Shown here in pieces: positions 1-11,760 of a stretch of DNA of 64,000 nucleotides (its first letter is position 1; the number at the start of each line of letters is the position of its first letter). This stretch comes from Sipunculus nudus (lineage: Eukaryota > Annelida > Sipuncula > Golfingiida > Sipunculidae): the NCBI GenBank assembly GCA_026874595.1, contig CM049314.1:71314300-71378299 (forward strand), in the 5' to 3' direction. The notes beneath the pieces are model-generated. The model saw only the letters and a program-made list of their open reading frames with translations. It had not been told where the DNA came from and searched no databases. A program made the translations under genes and the position numbers.

Positions 1-2395
1 ACATGGTTACACTGAAAATATGGTTACACTAGCTGATGCACCAGTCAGTCACAATGTAGAGCCTGGAATGGTTAAAATAAAAATAACTAAATAAATTCAT
101 TGTAGAAAATATCTAGATTATGGACCAAGTGAATATATATATATATTTTCCCCGTGATAAAGTGCCCTGATTTACACCAGCATCATTATACACAGATGCT
201 TACCAAACAAAGAATGATATATTAATTATCATCATAGAGGCCATGGGCCTTACACAAGGCTCCATTAACAAACTGGTACCAATAACACAAACTTAATCAG
301 GCAGAGTGAATACTCCTGTAACAGTGTCATCAGAGTGACCTGTAGCCTCTTGATTTATAGAATATTAGTTTATTTCTCCCCACAAAGTCCCCCCAGATAA
401 CAAGCCTGGATGAATACCCACCAGAGAAACATCTACAGTACCATAAATCACCTTTAATGGCTCAGCACTGGCACCCTCATGGGACAGAGTTCATGCACTT
501 TCTGGGTAAAGTTGAAGGATTTTTAAGATCTAGTTTTACATATTTCAATAACTGCTCACACAGAGAGGAGAGGCTTTCAATCTTTGATTAGCTTCATTCT
601 ATATAAACACTTGGGTCATTTTATCATCTTGTTGGATTTTTTATTTTTTTTGGGGGGGGGGGGGGGGAGAAGGGGGAGGGGAGGGGGAACTTTCTTATGT
701 TCCCTGAGTGCAAAACTATCAACCAGACCTTTGTTTAATTTTATCTTCTTTATTTCTTTAACCCAGTTTTGGTAAATTTGATATATATGGCCGATTTTCG
801 AAAACTGACCTTTAGTCAGAGTAAGAGTCTCAGGTAATAGGTGAGATATTTATTTTTCACCTTTACCTAATTTGCAGGGTTGTCATCTGCCCAGTCTATT
901 ATCACTCCGTTGACTGGAGGCTTTCTTTAAGACTGTTTGATAATTGCAGGCTTCTATTTAAGAATACATACATGGGTATGCGTAATATGCATTATTTGTG
1001 TAAATGTTTGTACACTGTTGAAATGTTGAGTTAATTATTGAATATACAATAATATTCATATTTATATACACAAAAAGACAAGAGACAGAGATCAATATGA
1101 ATAAGGTACACCAAGGATTGCCTGCTGCACTTGACAATTCTCTTGCTGACTATTCCAACTTTTATCTGTCAGTTATAACTAAAGGAATCAATGGATTTTG
1201 CCATAAAGACACAAAATAATTACATCGTATTTTAACAAATGAATTAGATTTATACAATTTCACATTCACATACACACAGTTTAATACTATCTAGTTTCCA
1301 CTGTGTCTACTCCAACTGAAGATTTAAACAGGACATGATGAACAGCTGATCAACTTGAGATGGAAACAACTGTGACCATGCAGCATTAAAATGTTCTAAC
1401 AGAAGCATGACCTGTCAGCTAGTGTTCAGCAACTGAATATGAAATTGGTTTGCTCAAATAAAAAGTGATATTTGCACAGTTCTTCCATGGAGCAACTGTG
1501 GCTCAAACACAATGGTATCTGCAGACAAATTGTATCACCTATACGCTTAGACAGATTAGTATGTGACAAATGCTGAAAAAAACATAAATGGTTAACTGAT
1601 ACCACATGTATTAGCCTGCCCTTTGTGTTCTTATATTATTCAAAGACTGATTAATTACACTGTATGTAATCAGGAAACAAGTAATACAGCAAGTCCTTGT
1701 TTGATTATCAAGTACAGCTATTGACTACCAATTTAGAATATGACCTGGGGGTGTTGTATTAATTTAATATTTTTTACCAATATCTTAACAATAACATGCA
1801 AACTCCAGACTTTTTTTGCAACATTTTTTCTGCTGCATATATATATATATTTATATATATATATATATATATATATGCAAGTACAGATACAATGATAGTC
1901 ATATTGCCCACTCAGCTCAAGGAGTTAAACAGCTCATATGAGAACTTAATTAAGACCACTTACGCAAATGACTATGTGCATGTGTGCTCTTGTATGTCTG
2001 TACTGAATGTGAAAGCATTAATAAATTGTTTTGATTTTTTTATTATTAATTTATTACTCAATAACACCTATGGGAATTTTCATGAAATATATTGAGATAA
2101 TATGTGCTCACAGGGCTTGACATTAACTTTTGAAAGTACTTGCCCTACATTATTTTTTTTTGTTAAACAAAGGTCAGGAGAGGAGCTCGTAAATTGTACA
2201 ATAAAAGATAAATATTGTGTACATTAGATATTAATACTTGCCAAGATTTTCTTCCTACTGTCAGCTAATTGGGCTCTACCATGTTGAATTCTATTCACAA
2301 TATATTATAAAAAAGGACAAGGTAAAAGCTAATGTGTTATACTATAGTATTAAGGACAAGCAGATAAACAGGGTTGATTATAACACCATACTTAC
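1..2395. other. Non-coding, probable intron of the SHIP-like gene
   Basis: No supportable gene. On the minus strand this follows the splice donor of the SH2 exon, so it is probably its downstream intron. I looked for the next SH2 segment and found none, so that exon should lie left of the window. Visible content is a 16-base G run (652-667), a TA-rich microsatellite near 1838-1876 and AT-rich sequence. The short open frames here are glycine or tyrosine/isoleucine translations of simple sequence. Confidence 0.5.
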
Positions 2396-2529
2396 AATAT
2401 ACAGAGGGTGTAGGCGTTGTTGACGGTTTCACTTGCTCGCACAAGATAGCTGCCAGTTTTCCTAGCTGCCACCAGGAGGTGCTCAGCCTGAATACGACTC
2501 AGACCCGAATGGAAGCACACTGGGTTCAT
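2396..2529 (-). CDS. SHIP-like inositol 5-phosphatase, first coding exon (SH2 N-terminal half)
   Basis: Read on the minus strand, ATG at 2529-2527 opens 44 codons plus two bases, ending at a strong donor (ATATT then GTAAG). The peptide begins MNPVCFHSGLSRIQAEHLL and continues through KTGSYLVRASE and NNAYTLCI. This is the first half of an SH2 domain: the H.G..SR..AE.LL signature, the GSYLVR motif with the phosphotyrosine-binding arginine at residue 31, and the YTLCI strand. It resembles the SHIP1 N terminus as I remember it (MVPCWNHG..., FLVRASES, AYALCVL), including an SH2 at residue 1. SAP-type proteins share the LCVL strand and are the main alternative. The usual domain-opening tryptophan is absent (Cys-Phe-His here). 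An in-frame stop lies four codons upstream of ATG, fitting a translation start or an acceptor at GAAG. SHIP proteins remove the 5-phosphate of PI(3,4,5)P3 at membranes; the catalytic exons are outside the window. Confidence 0.72.
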
Positions 2530-3476
2530 CTTCACAATTCACAGAGTACTGGATTTAATCTTCACATGGTGACAATCTGGAAAGAACGACAAACTATAAA
2601 GATATCAAGTTGTGTTAAAAATCTTAATTTACCAAAATGGACCCATTTAGAAATATATACAGGAAAACCTCTTTGTATGGGTATATCATCTCTATAGTAC
2701 TGATACCTCCCTAATACCCGGACTCCTCTCATCAGGCTGCTCTCTAATGAACCAAATAACCAGGTAATGGTATTGTCCATATTTGGAGGATGCTACTCTA
2801 TATGTCCACAGTAATGCAGGCTAAAGTATTTCAGAAGAGGTACAGAAAAGGTTGATTCAACATAAATAATGCATGCACTTCTGATCTTGCTTACTCTAGA
2901 TATCAATGCAGCTTCCAATGCCTCCCCAACATAAAATATTTCCAGTCAGTGGAGTCAGTAAAGAAGAATAACCTCTATGTACTTGTCATTTACTGTGTGT
3001 GCCATATATCCCTGTACCACAGCAAGCCAATGGAGGATGAATCAATACCTAAAGAGAGTGCTGTTATAGACAAGCTGCTGGTTTCATGGGGTCAATGACA
3101 TATACTTAGAGAGTATATACTAATGTCGTCTCCATACTAGTTACATTATATTACAACAGTAAACAATAATTGTAATACTATATCATGATATATTATCACA
3201 ATATATAATATCACAATATTAGAATACTGCAACCAAGACACTAATATAAATATGATTTTTAATTACATGCCAGTTTTATATGTATCAAGATAAATTTTGC
3301 ATATTACTGCTAATGATATAAGAATAAGATATAAGAAGATATAACAGACCCTAATCATGTCATCCTGTACCTTTTGACAAGGGCCTGGTTCTCTTACGTA
3401 TTTTAAACATGACCCTGCCATGTCTGTTCATGGATTAAGAGACTAAACGTAACTAAGTCTGTAACTTTTCACTGGT
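2530..3476. other. Non-coding AT-rich stretch
   Basis: Lies upstream of the SH2 exon on the minus strand, so it is 5' intron or 5' flank of that gene. It has AT-rich imperfect inverted repeats around 3150-3210 but no exon, RNA gene or element with recognisable ends. Confidence 0.4.
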
Positions 3477-3484
3477 GCACTGAT

Positions 3485-4070
3485 ATATTGTGATACAAAG
3501 TCAAATGCTGTATCAGTCAGTGATGTATTTGAGTGTAGGTCCAACTCCAGGCCATTCAAGTCCAAGTCCCATTCCATGCGATTCCAGTTTAAGTACACCA
3601 ACTTCAAGTCCTAGTCTTTAGGAACTTAAGTCCAAGTCTGAGTCCAATCTTCTTCTTAATGAAATATAAAAAGGATATTATATATAATCATGCAAATTTT
3701 ATGTTAGTTAACAAGTGTCCTTTACTTGAATGTTTAAATGCATTCCCCCCCCCCCCCTCCAGCCGATGCAGAGTAAAACTTTGTACACATGCATGTATAA
3801 TTTTATTTATTGTTTTATTGTAAGTAGTTCACCCTTTATAAAATTGTGTTCAGTCTTTATATATTTGTGACAAGTTTTCTTTACTGGACTTGAGATGGAC
3901 TCTGCCTGATTTTTTGAGTCCTCACCGCCTAGTCTGAGTACTAGTCAGAGTCCAGGACCCTCGAGTCCAAGTCCATGTCCTCAAAAAGAAGGACTTGAGT
4001 CCAGACTTGGACTTGTCCTATACATCAAAGGTATCGATACCATCAGATGTCCTTGTATCGAAACACTGAC
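3485..4070. mobile_element. MITE with GATACAAGG ends and AAGTCC-repeat arms
   Basis: The two ends are inverted relatives. The left has TATTGTGATACAAAGTCA then GATGTAT...GTCCAACTCC; the right, reverse-complemented, has TTTCGATACAAGGACA then GATGTAT...AAGTCCAAGTC. Inside both ends are many copies of an AAGTCC/GAGTCC hexamer. CACTGATA on the left and CACTGACC on the right could be a decayed 8-bp target duplication, which would suggest hAT. No coding capacity. A 12-base C run begins near 3746. Ends are approximate. Confidence 0.5.
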
Positions 4071-4496
4071 CATAGATGACCATCCAAGAGAAACTAAAAC
4101 ATTTAACTAGAAACCTTCACAGAAACAATATTGGCCAAAAAAACAGTTTATCTACATCTGGATATGCTGACCACTGCATGATCAAGCCACTTAGAGGGAC
4201 CATATCTTTATTCATAATTCATAAAGTGTGAGGTTACTTGAACAAACAAGAGCTTCGACTTAGAATCTGAAGTCTTGTACTTCTTACATGTATCGTAACG
4301 TGTATTGTTTGGTGGATGAAATACATGCAACCATAAGTATCATATCATGATTGAAATAATGTACCATTATAGCCTTAAATATGACCAAAGTATCAGTAGA
4401 ATGACGAGGAAAGTTCAACAGAAAATATCTAATATCCCCACATGCATGGTATTCTGATATAACCTTCACAACAAATACCATGATGTAAAAAACATA

Positions 4497-4657
4497 CAGT
4501 GGAACCTGTCTGAAAGACCACCTGCCTATTAAGACTACCCATGGATGGTCCGAATGCATTCACATTGGTTATGACTGACCTTTCTTATAAGACCACCTTG
4601 TGAATTATGACCACTTTTTGCCAGTCTCATCAGTGGTCTTAGCATACAGCTTCACTG
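4497..4657. mobile_element. Short MITE with CAGTG ends and TA flanks
   Basis: The 161-bp segment starts CAGTGGAAC and ends GCTTCACTG, imperfect terminal inverted repeats. TA dinucleotides lie directly outside both ends (4495-4496 and 4658-4659), as expected for Tc1/mariner-type TA targeting. It has no reading frame of note. AGACCACC-type repeats occur inside. Confidence 0.5.
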
Positions 4658-4732
4658 TACCTGTACTTGGTGTGGTACCAGCATATTGTGCAAGGTATAA
4701 ATATAACTAGACATTTCTTGGCACCGCAGGTG

Positions 4733-6022
4733 CTAGAGTATCCCCAGACATAGTATGCCCCCCCCCCTTTAAGAATAGGCCCCCATTTTTAGCAGCATAT
4801 ACTGACACTTGGCAAGCAATTATTGTTTCTTCCATCTATCAATCCACAATCTTTTAGAAGTTGGTCCTGTGACCTTGACCTTTGACCTCATGACACCAAA
4901 ATCAATTGGGGTCTTGCTTTTTCAATGGGACATATATAAGTCAAGTTCTATACATCAATAAAAGCAGGAATTATCATCCAGAAACTTGATTTTTTGACAG
5001 ATGGTTCCTGTGGCCTTGACCTTTGACCTTGTGACCCAAAAATTGATATTGATCATCCACTTTTATATATAAATCAATAGAGGTCTAGATTTATTGATGG
5101 GCCATATATAAGTAAGGTTTGAAATCCATATATTAATCCAAGCTTGAATTATCATCTCAGGAACTAATTTTTGGACAGATGGCTTCTGTGACCTTCACCT
5201 TTGACCTTGTGACCTCACAATTAACAGGCGTCTTCCTCTATTGGCAGGGGAACTGTATGTGCAAGATGAAATGTCTGAGATGAAAAGTTTGTCTGAAAAT
5301 GCATCCACAACCTTTTTAAAGATGTGTCCTGTGACCTTGACCTTTGACCTCATGACCCCAAAATCAACTCGGGTCTTGCTTTTCCAATGGGACATATACA
5401 AGTCAAGTTTGAAATCTATACATCAATAAAAGCAGGAATTATCATCCGTAAACTAATTTTTTGACAGATAGCTCCTGAGACCTTCACCTTTGACCTTGTG
5501 ACCTCAAAATTGATAGGGTTTTTCCTCTCTTGGTAGGTGAACTATATGTGCAAGATGAAAGATCTGAGATGAAATGTTTGGCTGAAAATGCATCAAAATC
5601 TTTTTAAAGATATGTCCTGTGACCTTGACCTTTGACCTCATGACCCCAAAATCAATTCGGGTCTTGCTTTTTCAATGGGGCATATATAAGTCAAGTTTGA
5701 AATCAATACATCAATAAAAGCAGGAATTCTCATCCAGAAACTAATTTTTTACAGATAGCTCCTGTGGCCTTGACCTTTGACCTTGTGACCCCAAAATTGA
5801 TATGGATCATCCACTATTGGCAAGTGAGCTATATATTCAAGATGGAAGACCTGGGATGAAAGTTTGGCTTAAAATGCATCCATAGTATCTTTTAAGATGC
5901 CAGTCCAGTGACCTTGACCTTTGACCTCATGACCCTAGAACCTATAGGGTTCTTACTTTAGTGGTGGGCCATCGAAAGTCACGTCGTGAAACCAAAGTAT
6001 CCCGACTTTGTCTGGGGATACA
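4733..6022 (+). mobile_element. Pearl-like element A with TGACCT-rich tandem core
   Basis: The 5' end CTAGA is followed by GTATCCCCAGACA (4738-4750). The 3' end is a hairpin at 5997-6021 whose arms, GTATCCCGAC and GTCTGGGGATAC around a TTT loop, copy that 5' motif. Between them lie about eight related units, roughly 145-149 bp apart and alternating in two types (about 290-bp dimers). Each unit carries a CCTTGACCTTTGACCT block near 4871, 5013, 5190, 5335, 5481, 5620, 5766 and 5911. The layout matches pearl/Helentron-associated non-autonomous elements of bivalves; the family assignment is inference. No protein is encoded. Confidence 0.6.
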
Positions 6023-6423
6023 ACTATTTATTTATATTAACTTTCTGATATAATATAATCAAATTTATTCAACAGAAATTCAGTCATCACTAAATGATTT
6101 ACAAATATTTGGTTAAATAAACATAATTTGTTTCAGATTAAACTGGAAATGTCATTGTTTGTTTGATACAGCTATAAGTGGGCCAAAACAAAGCTATCTG
6201 TTCCTTATTAATTTTAACAGTGTGTGTACAATGGGTTAATTATTGTGTATAATTTACCAATTAATTATAACTAGTGATCAATGAAATATTTGGCAACATT
6301 AACTTTCCTTCACATCCAGTGGTTGTATTTTTTAAATAAGATGACTTCAATGATAAAAAGACCTACATTTTTGAAATCATACTGTACAAAAGGTGAGCAT
6401 AGGATGTATTCAAATGTCTTGAT

Positions 6424-8948
6424 TTAGAAACATTTGTTAAATTTTGTAAAAATTTTTAAGTTCAGAAAGTGTTGTATGGTCAAAAGTAGGTCAACAAGGG
6501 CAAAATGCAAACTCGATCTGTAAAGGGTCATTATCAAGCAACACACCAAAAATCAGGCCAGTATCTGCAGGCATTGTGAAAAAAAGTCCATATATGTGTA
6601 TTTTCATGAAAATTTCTCTCTCATGAAATTTTCTATGTTCAGGATCTGTCATATGGTGAAAAATAGGTTAACTGGGACGAAACGCGAACTCAATCTGTAA
6701 GTGGTCATTATGCGCCCACAGACCAAACATTAGGCCAGTATCTGTAAGCATTGCATTGCGAAACTAGAATATTAGCAAAAGCTGATAATCATTAATAAAT
6801 TTAAATTGGAGAGGTATATACCATGTTTCATAACAATCCACCAAATGCTTCCTGAGAAATAAGCTCCTAAGTTTTTTTCTATACTAAGCTCTGTGACCTT
6901 GAAAAGTAGGTCAAGATCACCCATCTTTGAACTTGACCAAGATTTTGTAAATATAATGCAACAGCACTAAAGAAATGAAGTTCCTGTGTTGAATACCTTT
7001 GGAGATATCCTGCACAAAAGGCCAAAATTGAAAAAATCCGATAAAATTTCATTAAAAAATCAGAAATTGCAGGTGGCACCACCAAAATTGTGCAGCACAT
7101 ACAGACCATCAGTCCCAATGATCATAGTAAGTTTTGTGAAAATCCACACAATGGTTCCTGAGATATAAACTTCTGAGTGTTTTTCTATAATCAGCTCTAA
7201 AATGTAGAAAAATGGGTCAAGGTCATCCATCTTCGAACTTGACCGCTATTTTATCGATATACATCTTCACTGATGAAATAAAATTCCAACGGTGAATCCT
7301 TTTAGAGATATCCCGCTCACAAGGTAAAAGTTAACAGACGCGGAACGGACGGACGGACAGACACCGGACAGACAGATGGACCGACGGACAGACGGACAGC
7401 TTGGGTGACGACAACAGCCCATTAGCCTATGAGCTGAGGGCTAAAAACGACTGTACATGTGTATTTGTCATGAAAATTTCTATTTTTCATGAATTTTTCT
7501 AAGTTTAGGAGCCGTTAAACAGTCAAAAGCAGGTCAACCGAGACGAAACGCAAACTTGATCTGTAACTGGTCATTATCTGCCCACATACCAAAAATCAGG
7601 CCAATATCTGCAGGCATTGCGAAAAAAAGTCCGTAAATGTGTATTTGTCATGAAAATTTCTATTTTTCATGAAATTTTCTAAGTAAAGGAGCCGTAAAAC
7701 GGTCAAAAGTAGGTCAACCGGGACGAAACACGAACTCGATCTGTTACTGGTCATTATCTGCCCACACACCAAAAATCAGGCCAATATCTGCAGGCATCGT
7801 GAAAAAAAGTCCGTACATGTGTATTTGTCATGAAAATTTCTATTTTTCATGAAATTTTCTAAGTTTCGGAGCCGTAAAACGGTCAAAAATAGGTCAACCG
7901 GGACAAAACGCGAACTCAATCTGTAACTGGTCATTATCTGCCCACACACCAAAAATCAGGCCAATATCTGCAGGCATTACGAAAAAAAGTCCGTACATGT
8001 GTATTTGTCATGAAAATTTCTATTTTTCATGAAATTTTCTAAGTTTAGGAGCCGTAAAACGGTCAAAAGTAGGTCAACCGGGACAAACACGAACTCGATC
8101 TGTAACTGGTCATTATCTGCCCACACACCAAAAATCAGGCCAATATCTGCAGGCATCGTGAAAAAAAGTCCGTACATGTGTATTTGTCATGAAAATTTCT
8201 ATTTTTCATGAAATTTTCTAAGTTTAGGAGCCGTAAAACGGTCAAAAGTAGGTCAACCGGGACGAAACACGAACTCGATCTGTAACTGGTCATTATCTGC
8301 CCACACACCAAAAATCAGGCCAATATCTGCAGGCATTGTGAAAAAAAGTCCGTACATGTGTATTTGTCATGAAAATTTCTATTTTTCATGAAATTTTCTA
8401 AGTTTCGGAGCTGTAAAATGGTCAAAAGTAGGTCAACCGAGACGAAACGCGAACTCAATCTGTAACTGGTCATTATCTGCCCACACACCAAAAATCAGGC
8501 CAATATCTGCAGGCATTACGAAAAAAAGTCTGTACATGTGTATTTGTCATGAAAATTTCTATTTTTCATGAAATTTTCTAAGTTCGGAGCCGTAAAACGG
8601 TCAAAAGGAGGTCAACCGGGAGGAAACGCGAACTCGATCTGTAACTGGTCATTATCTGCCCACACATAAAATCAGGCCAATATCTGCAGGCATTGCGAAA
8701 AAAAGTCCGTACATGTGTATTTGTCATGAAAATTTCTATTTTTCACGAAATTTTCTAAGTTTCGGAGCCGTAAAATGGTCAAAAGTAGGTCAACCGGGAC
8801 GAAACGCGAACTCAATCTGTAACTGGTCATTATCTGCCCACACACCAAAAATCAGGCCAATATCTGCAGGCATTGCGAAAAAAAGTCCGTACAACTGTTT
8901 GATTTCGGAATGACGGAATAACAGAATGACGGACATGGGGGGGGGCAT
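6424..8948 (+). mobile_element. Pearl-like element B, copy 1: 180-bp tandem array
   Basis: About ten units of 179-180 bp run head to tail (clear at 7622, 7802, 7982, 8161, 8341, 8521, 8699). Each holds CATGAAATTTTCTAAGTTT, GTAGGTCAACCGGGAC, CTGTAACTGGTCATTATCT and CAGGCCAATATCTGCAGGC blocks. The array ends in a TGACGGA-rich simple repeat and GGGGGCAT before TAAAAAT. The left end lacks the CTAGA and ATGCCCCCGCC motifs present in copy 2, so it is 5' truncated, and the 3' hairpin is replaced by a G run. Another element (6764-7447) interrupts it after two units. Short open frames recurring with the repeat are not genes. Confidence 0.75.
6764..7447 (+). mobile_element. Pearl-like element C nested in array B
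   Basis: It starts CTAGAATATTAG and ends with a GGACGGACAGAC-rich simple repeat (about 7340-7400) and an imperfect hairpin (AGCCC...GGGCT, 7416-7442) followed by AAAAAC. The core has about two diverged units of roughly 310 bp containing GTCAAGATCACCCATCTTTG-type sequence. The array sequence GCATTGCGAAA breaks at the left edge and resumes after the right edge, so insertion was into an A run, consistent with the A/T-dinucleotide targeting known for Helentron-type elements. Confidence 0.6.
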
Positions 8949-8949
8949 A

Positions 8950-11760
8950 AAAATAATGAAACAACATTGAACAGTTTTCAAAGTTGCCAACGTCTGGTGA
9001 TGTGCACCTTACTTCCTGGTACAAACTCAACCGGACACAGATTTATACAAGAATAACTTCATTAAGGTGAATTTCCTTGTGGAGATAGCATTCCATGTGT
9101 TATAGTGTAAAAACTGATATAACAAACATGTTGTTGGCAATGACTAGCCAGTTAGTGACATATAGTGATTTGGGGATTTTCAGAAATTTTTTAACTCAGC
9201 AATTCAGTAGATCAACCAAGCACCTATTTGGCTGCTTACTTAGTCAGTTCACACATTCGATCTTGGATATATCGTGACATAGGAGTAATGAGTGACTGAC
9301 AACACTCTAGTGAATTAACAAACAGAAAGCTTCAAGACTTGTGTTATCAAGTGATGATTCTACCAATACAATTCAAATCCAACAGAAAGGCTTTTGTTGC
9401 GACTGTGTATGATCAAGTATCATACATTTATAACTGTTATATCTGACATACAAGCACAGTTAGCATTAATTTTATGATTGTTTCCCTTTTATTGTCCCCC
9501 TTCTCTCTCTCTTTCTCTCTTTCTTGTCTTATATTTGTTTTGACAACATCACACTAAATATGGTATTATATCAGAAAAAAAGAAACCAACAGCATAGCTC
9601 TGCTGATTTCTTAGGATTTCTTAAACATGGTTCACAGTCATCACTTGTAAATTTATTTCAAACCTAAATTTGCAAAATTTTCTCCTGACATAATGCTGCA
9701 TTATAAAACACTAAATTCCTTTTTAGTACTTATTTTGGAACACTCTACGTTAATTACAGGGGCATGTGATTATATTTTCAAGTTTCTGAATGATTGTTAT
9801 TTTTCTCCTCCTCTTCCCTCTCCCCCTCTCACTCTCTGTCTCTGCTATATGTCACTCCCTCTTCTTGTGTTAAATACCCTAAGTCCCTCTCTCTCCCTGT
9901 CTGGACAGACATAACTCCAGTGGCCTGGGATGTTTCAGAATTGGCCTTTAGGGATAAGGACATCATCCCTTGCCAATGGTCCGGCACCAAACAGATAATG
10001 GGGGCACCTGTCTGGGTGTGGGGCCTGCAGGAACACTTACCCTCATACACACTCTGTCTGTCTCTGGGTATTGGATGTCAAATGAGCCGTCAGATATTAA
10101 CAGGAAAGGACAGTTAACGACATCCAGGTCAGGCAGGGGCTTCTAGTCCTGGCCGTATATTCTCCCAAGTTGAGAGGAGGGCATCTAAACACTGAGCTGT
10201 CTGTATATGTTCACAGGCTGTCTTTACTATAAGACAGTTAATTTTGTTGTAAGTGAAGTAAGTAGATTATGAGAGCTTGACTAACAGCATTATACCAGAG
10301 ACTGTCATGTCAGCAAGTGAAGTGGGGACAAATTATATTATTATCCATGCTTTTAGCTTATGATTCTGCTATCATCCAAATGTCAACTTAAATGACCGAA
10401 ACATATAACACACTGGACCAAAAATTAACCAAAAAGGCTGGACATTAATGCTGTGATGATACAAGGATCTTCTGATGATACAACATGTTTTGCAAAGTCT
10501 CCCCCCCCCAGAATATGACACAACAGAATTATAGTCATGTAATTATACTGATATTATATACAGTTCAGAATCTCATTGAAGCTTCTGCTTTGATCATGCA
10601 AAAATAACTATACTTATTCCCTCACATTATTTTTGAAAAAAAATAAAATAAAATAATTAGCAGTTATAAAAATTCCATTGCCTATTTGCTTATGGAATGA
10701 TGTAAAGACTTCTAAAGGTATTGCTTAAATTTCTTGACCAATCAAATGCCTTTTAACTCGCATCTCATCTATGTTGGTTCAGGATCTGATTAAGATTGGC
10801 TTTTTGTATACATAAATTTTACATATGACATGAAAATATGGTAATTTTTTTCTAAACAATGATGAAACTGGATTGAAAATTTAAAATATGATGCAATTCA
10901 TATGTATTGTAGTGTGAATTCTATTTTGGGCAAAGTGTCATGATATCAAGGTTAGTAACCTTCTCAACTCAGGGATTTGTATATGTTGAACAAAGATGTA
11001 GCCTTAGACGGTATCCCTCAGTCATCCTGAGTTGAGAATTTTTCTCTTACCTTAAGGTATCTCCAGGGATAAGATCTAACAAACAAAGTCTGTCCTTATG
11101 TCAATTAACTGAATCATAAAAAATTGTATCTTTAGAGTATGATACATGTACAGGATACATACATGTACATACTTCATTATTGTGTTTATGTTATAGAGTG
11201 CATGGAGGTTGATAAATACTGGTACTCCTGTTGTAGTATAAGGATATATGTTATCATTAAATCAAATCAAACCATACAAAATATTGTATTACTTAAAACA
11301 GAGGATCTACAGAGATTGTATCATTTCCTAGAATCTATCACAAATGATGGTTCAACCACGATCTCCCCATGTACTTCCCTCTGATAATATCAAGAACCGC
11401 ATCCAGCCTTAGACTGACATACATTCATATATTCAGAGGACTGAGTACTGACATAGTGTTCATGTTTAGAGTTAAAAAAAAATTATTCAAAATCAAAACA
11501 AATCCTGCACAGGTATTCTCAGTCAGCATGGTTAATTTAGTGACTTTCTGTTCAGGTATCCACTTTTACTGAACTGCTATTTTATACTGATACAGGTGAT
11601 AGTGATATTTTCACATTACCGGTAGTAAATTTATGAAAGGTTTAGAGAAGAGGGAATCCCTGATACCAAAACAGCGTTATGTTAAGATTCTTACGGGTCC
11701 CAATGTATGATCTGACATGTACTTATTCTCTAATCCATCTGAGATCTAGGGCTGATATCC
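8950..11760. other. Non-coding stretch with one exon-like GC-richer island
   Basis: Mostly AT-rich with no recognised gene. It contains a pyrimidine-rich tract (about 9790-9904, CTCTC repeats) leading into a GC-richer island at 9905-10145, described separately, and a C run near 10500. Confidence 0.4.
10041..10142 (-). other. Candidate minus-strand exon, unrecognised product
   Basis: On the minus strand an AG at 10143-10144 precedes 34 open codons, beginning KPLPDLDVVNCPFLLISDG and ending in TDRVCMR at a strong donor (AGG then GTAAGT). The length is a multiple of three, so the exon would be phase 0 at both ends. I recognise no family. The acceptor is weak. The plus strand is also open here after a strong pyrimidine tract and CAG at 9904, so strand and reality are both unsure. 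Confidence 0.2.

Noticed and set aside
584-775. Glycine/arginine-rich 63-codon frame
   Set aside because: Produced by a 16-base G run and flanking G-rich sequence.
7977-8913. Repeated 60-66 codon open frames in the 180-bp array
   Set aside because: They recur with the repeat period on both strands and shift with single-base differences; satellite translation, not genes.
6424-8948. CRISPR-like periodic repeats
   Set aside because: The whole 180-bp unit is repeated with no unique spacers, in a eukaryotic genome.
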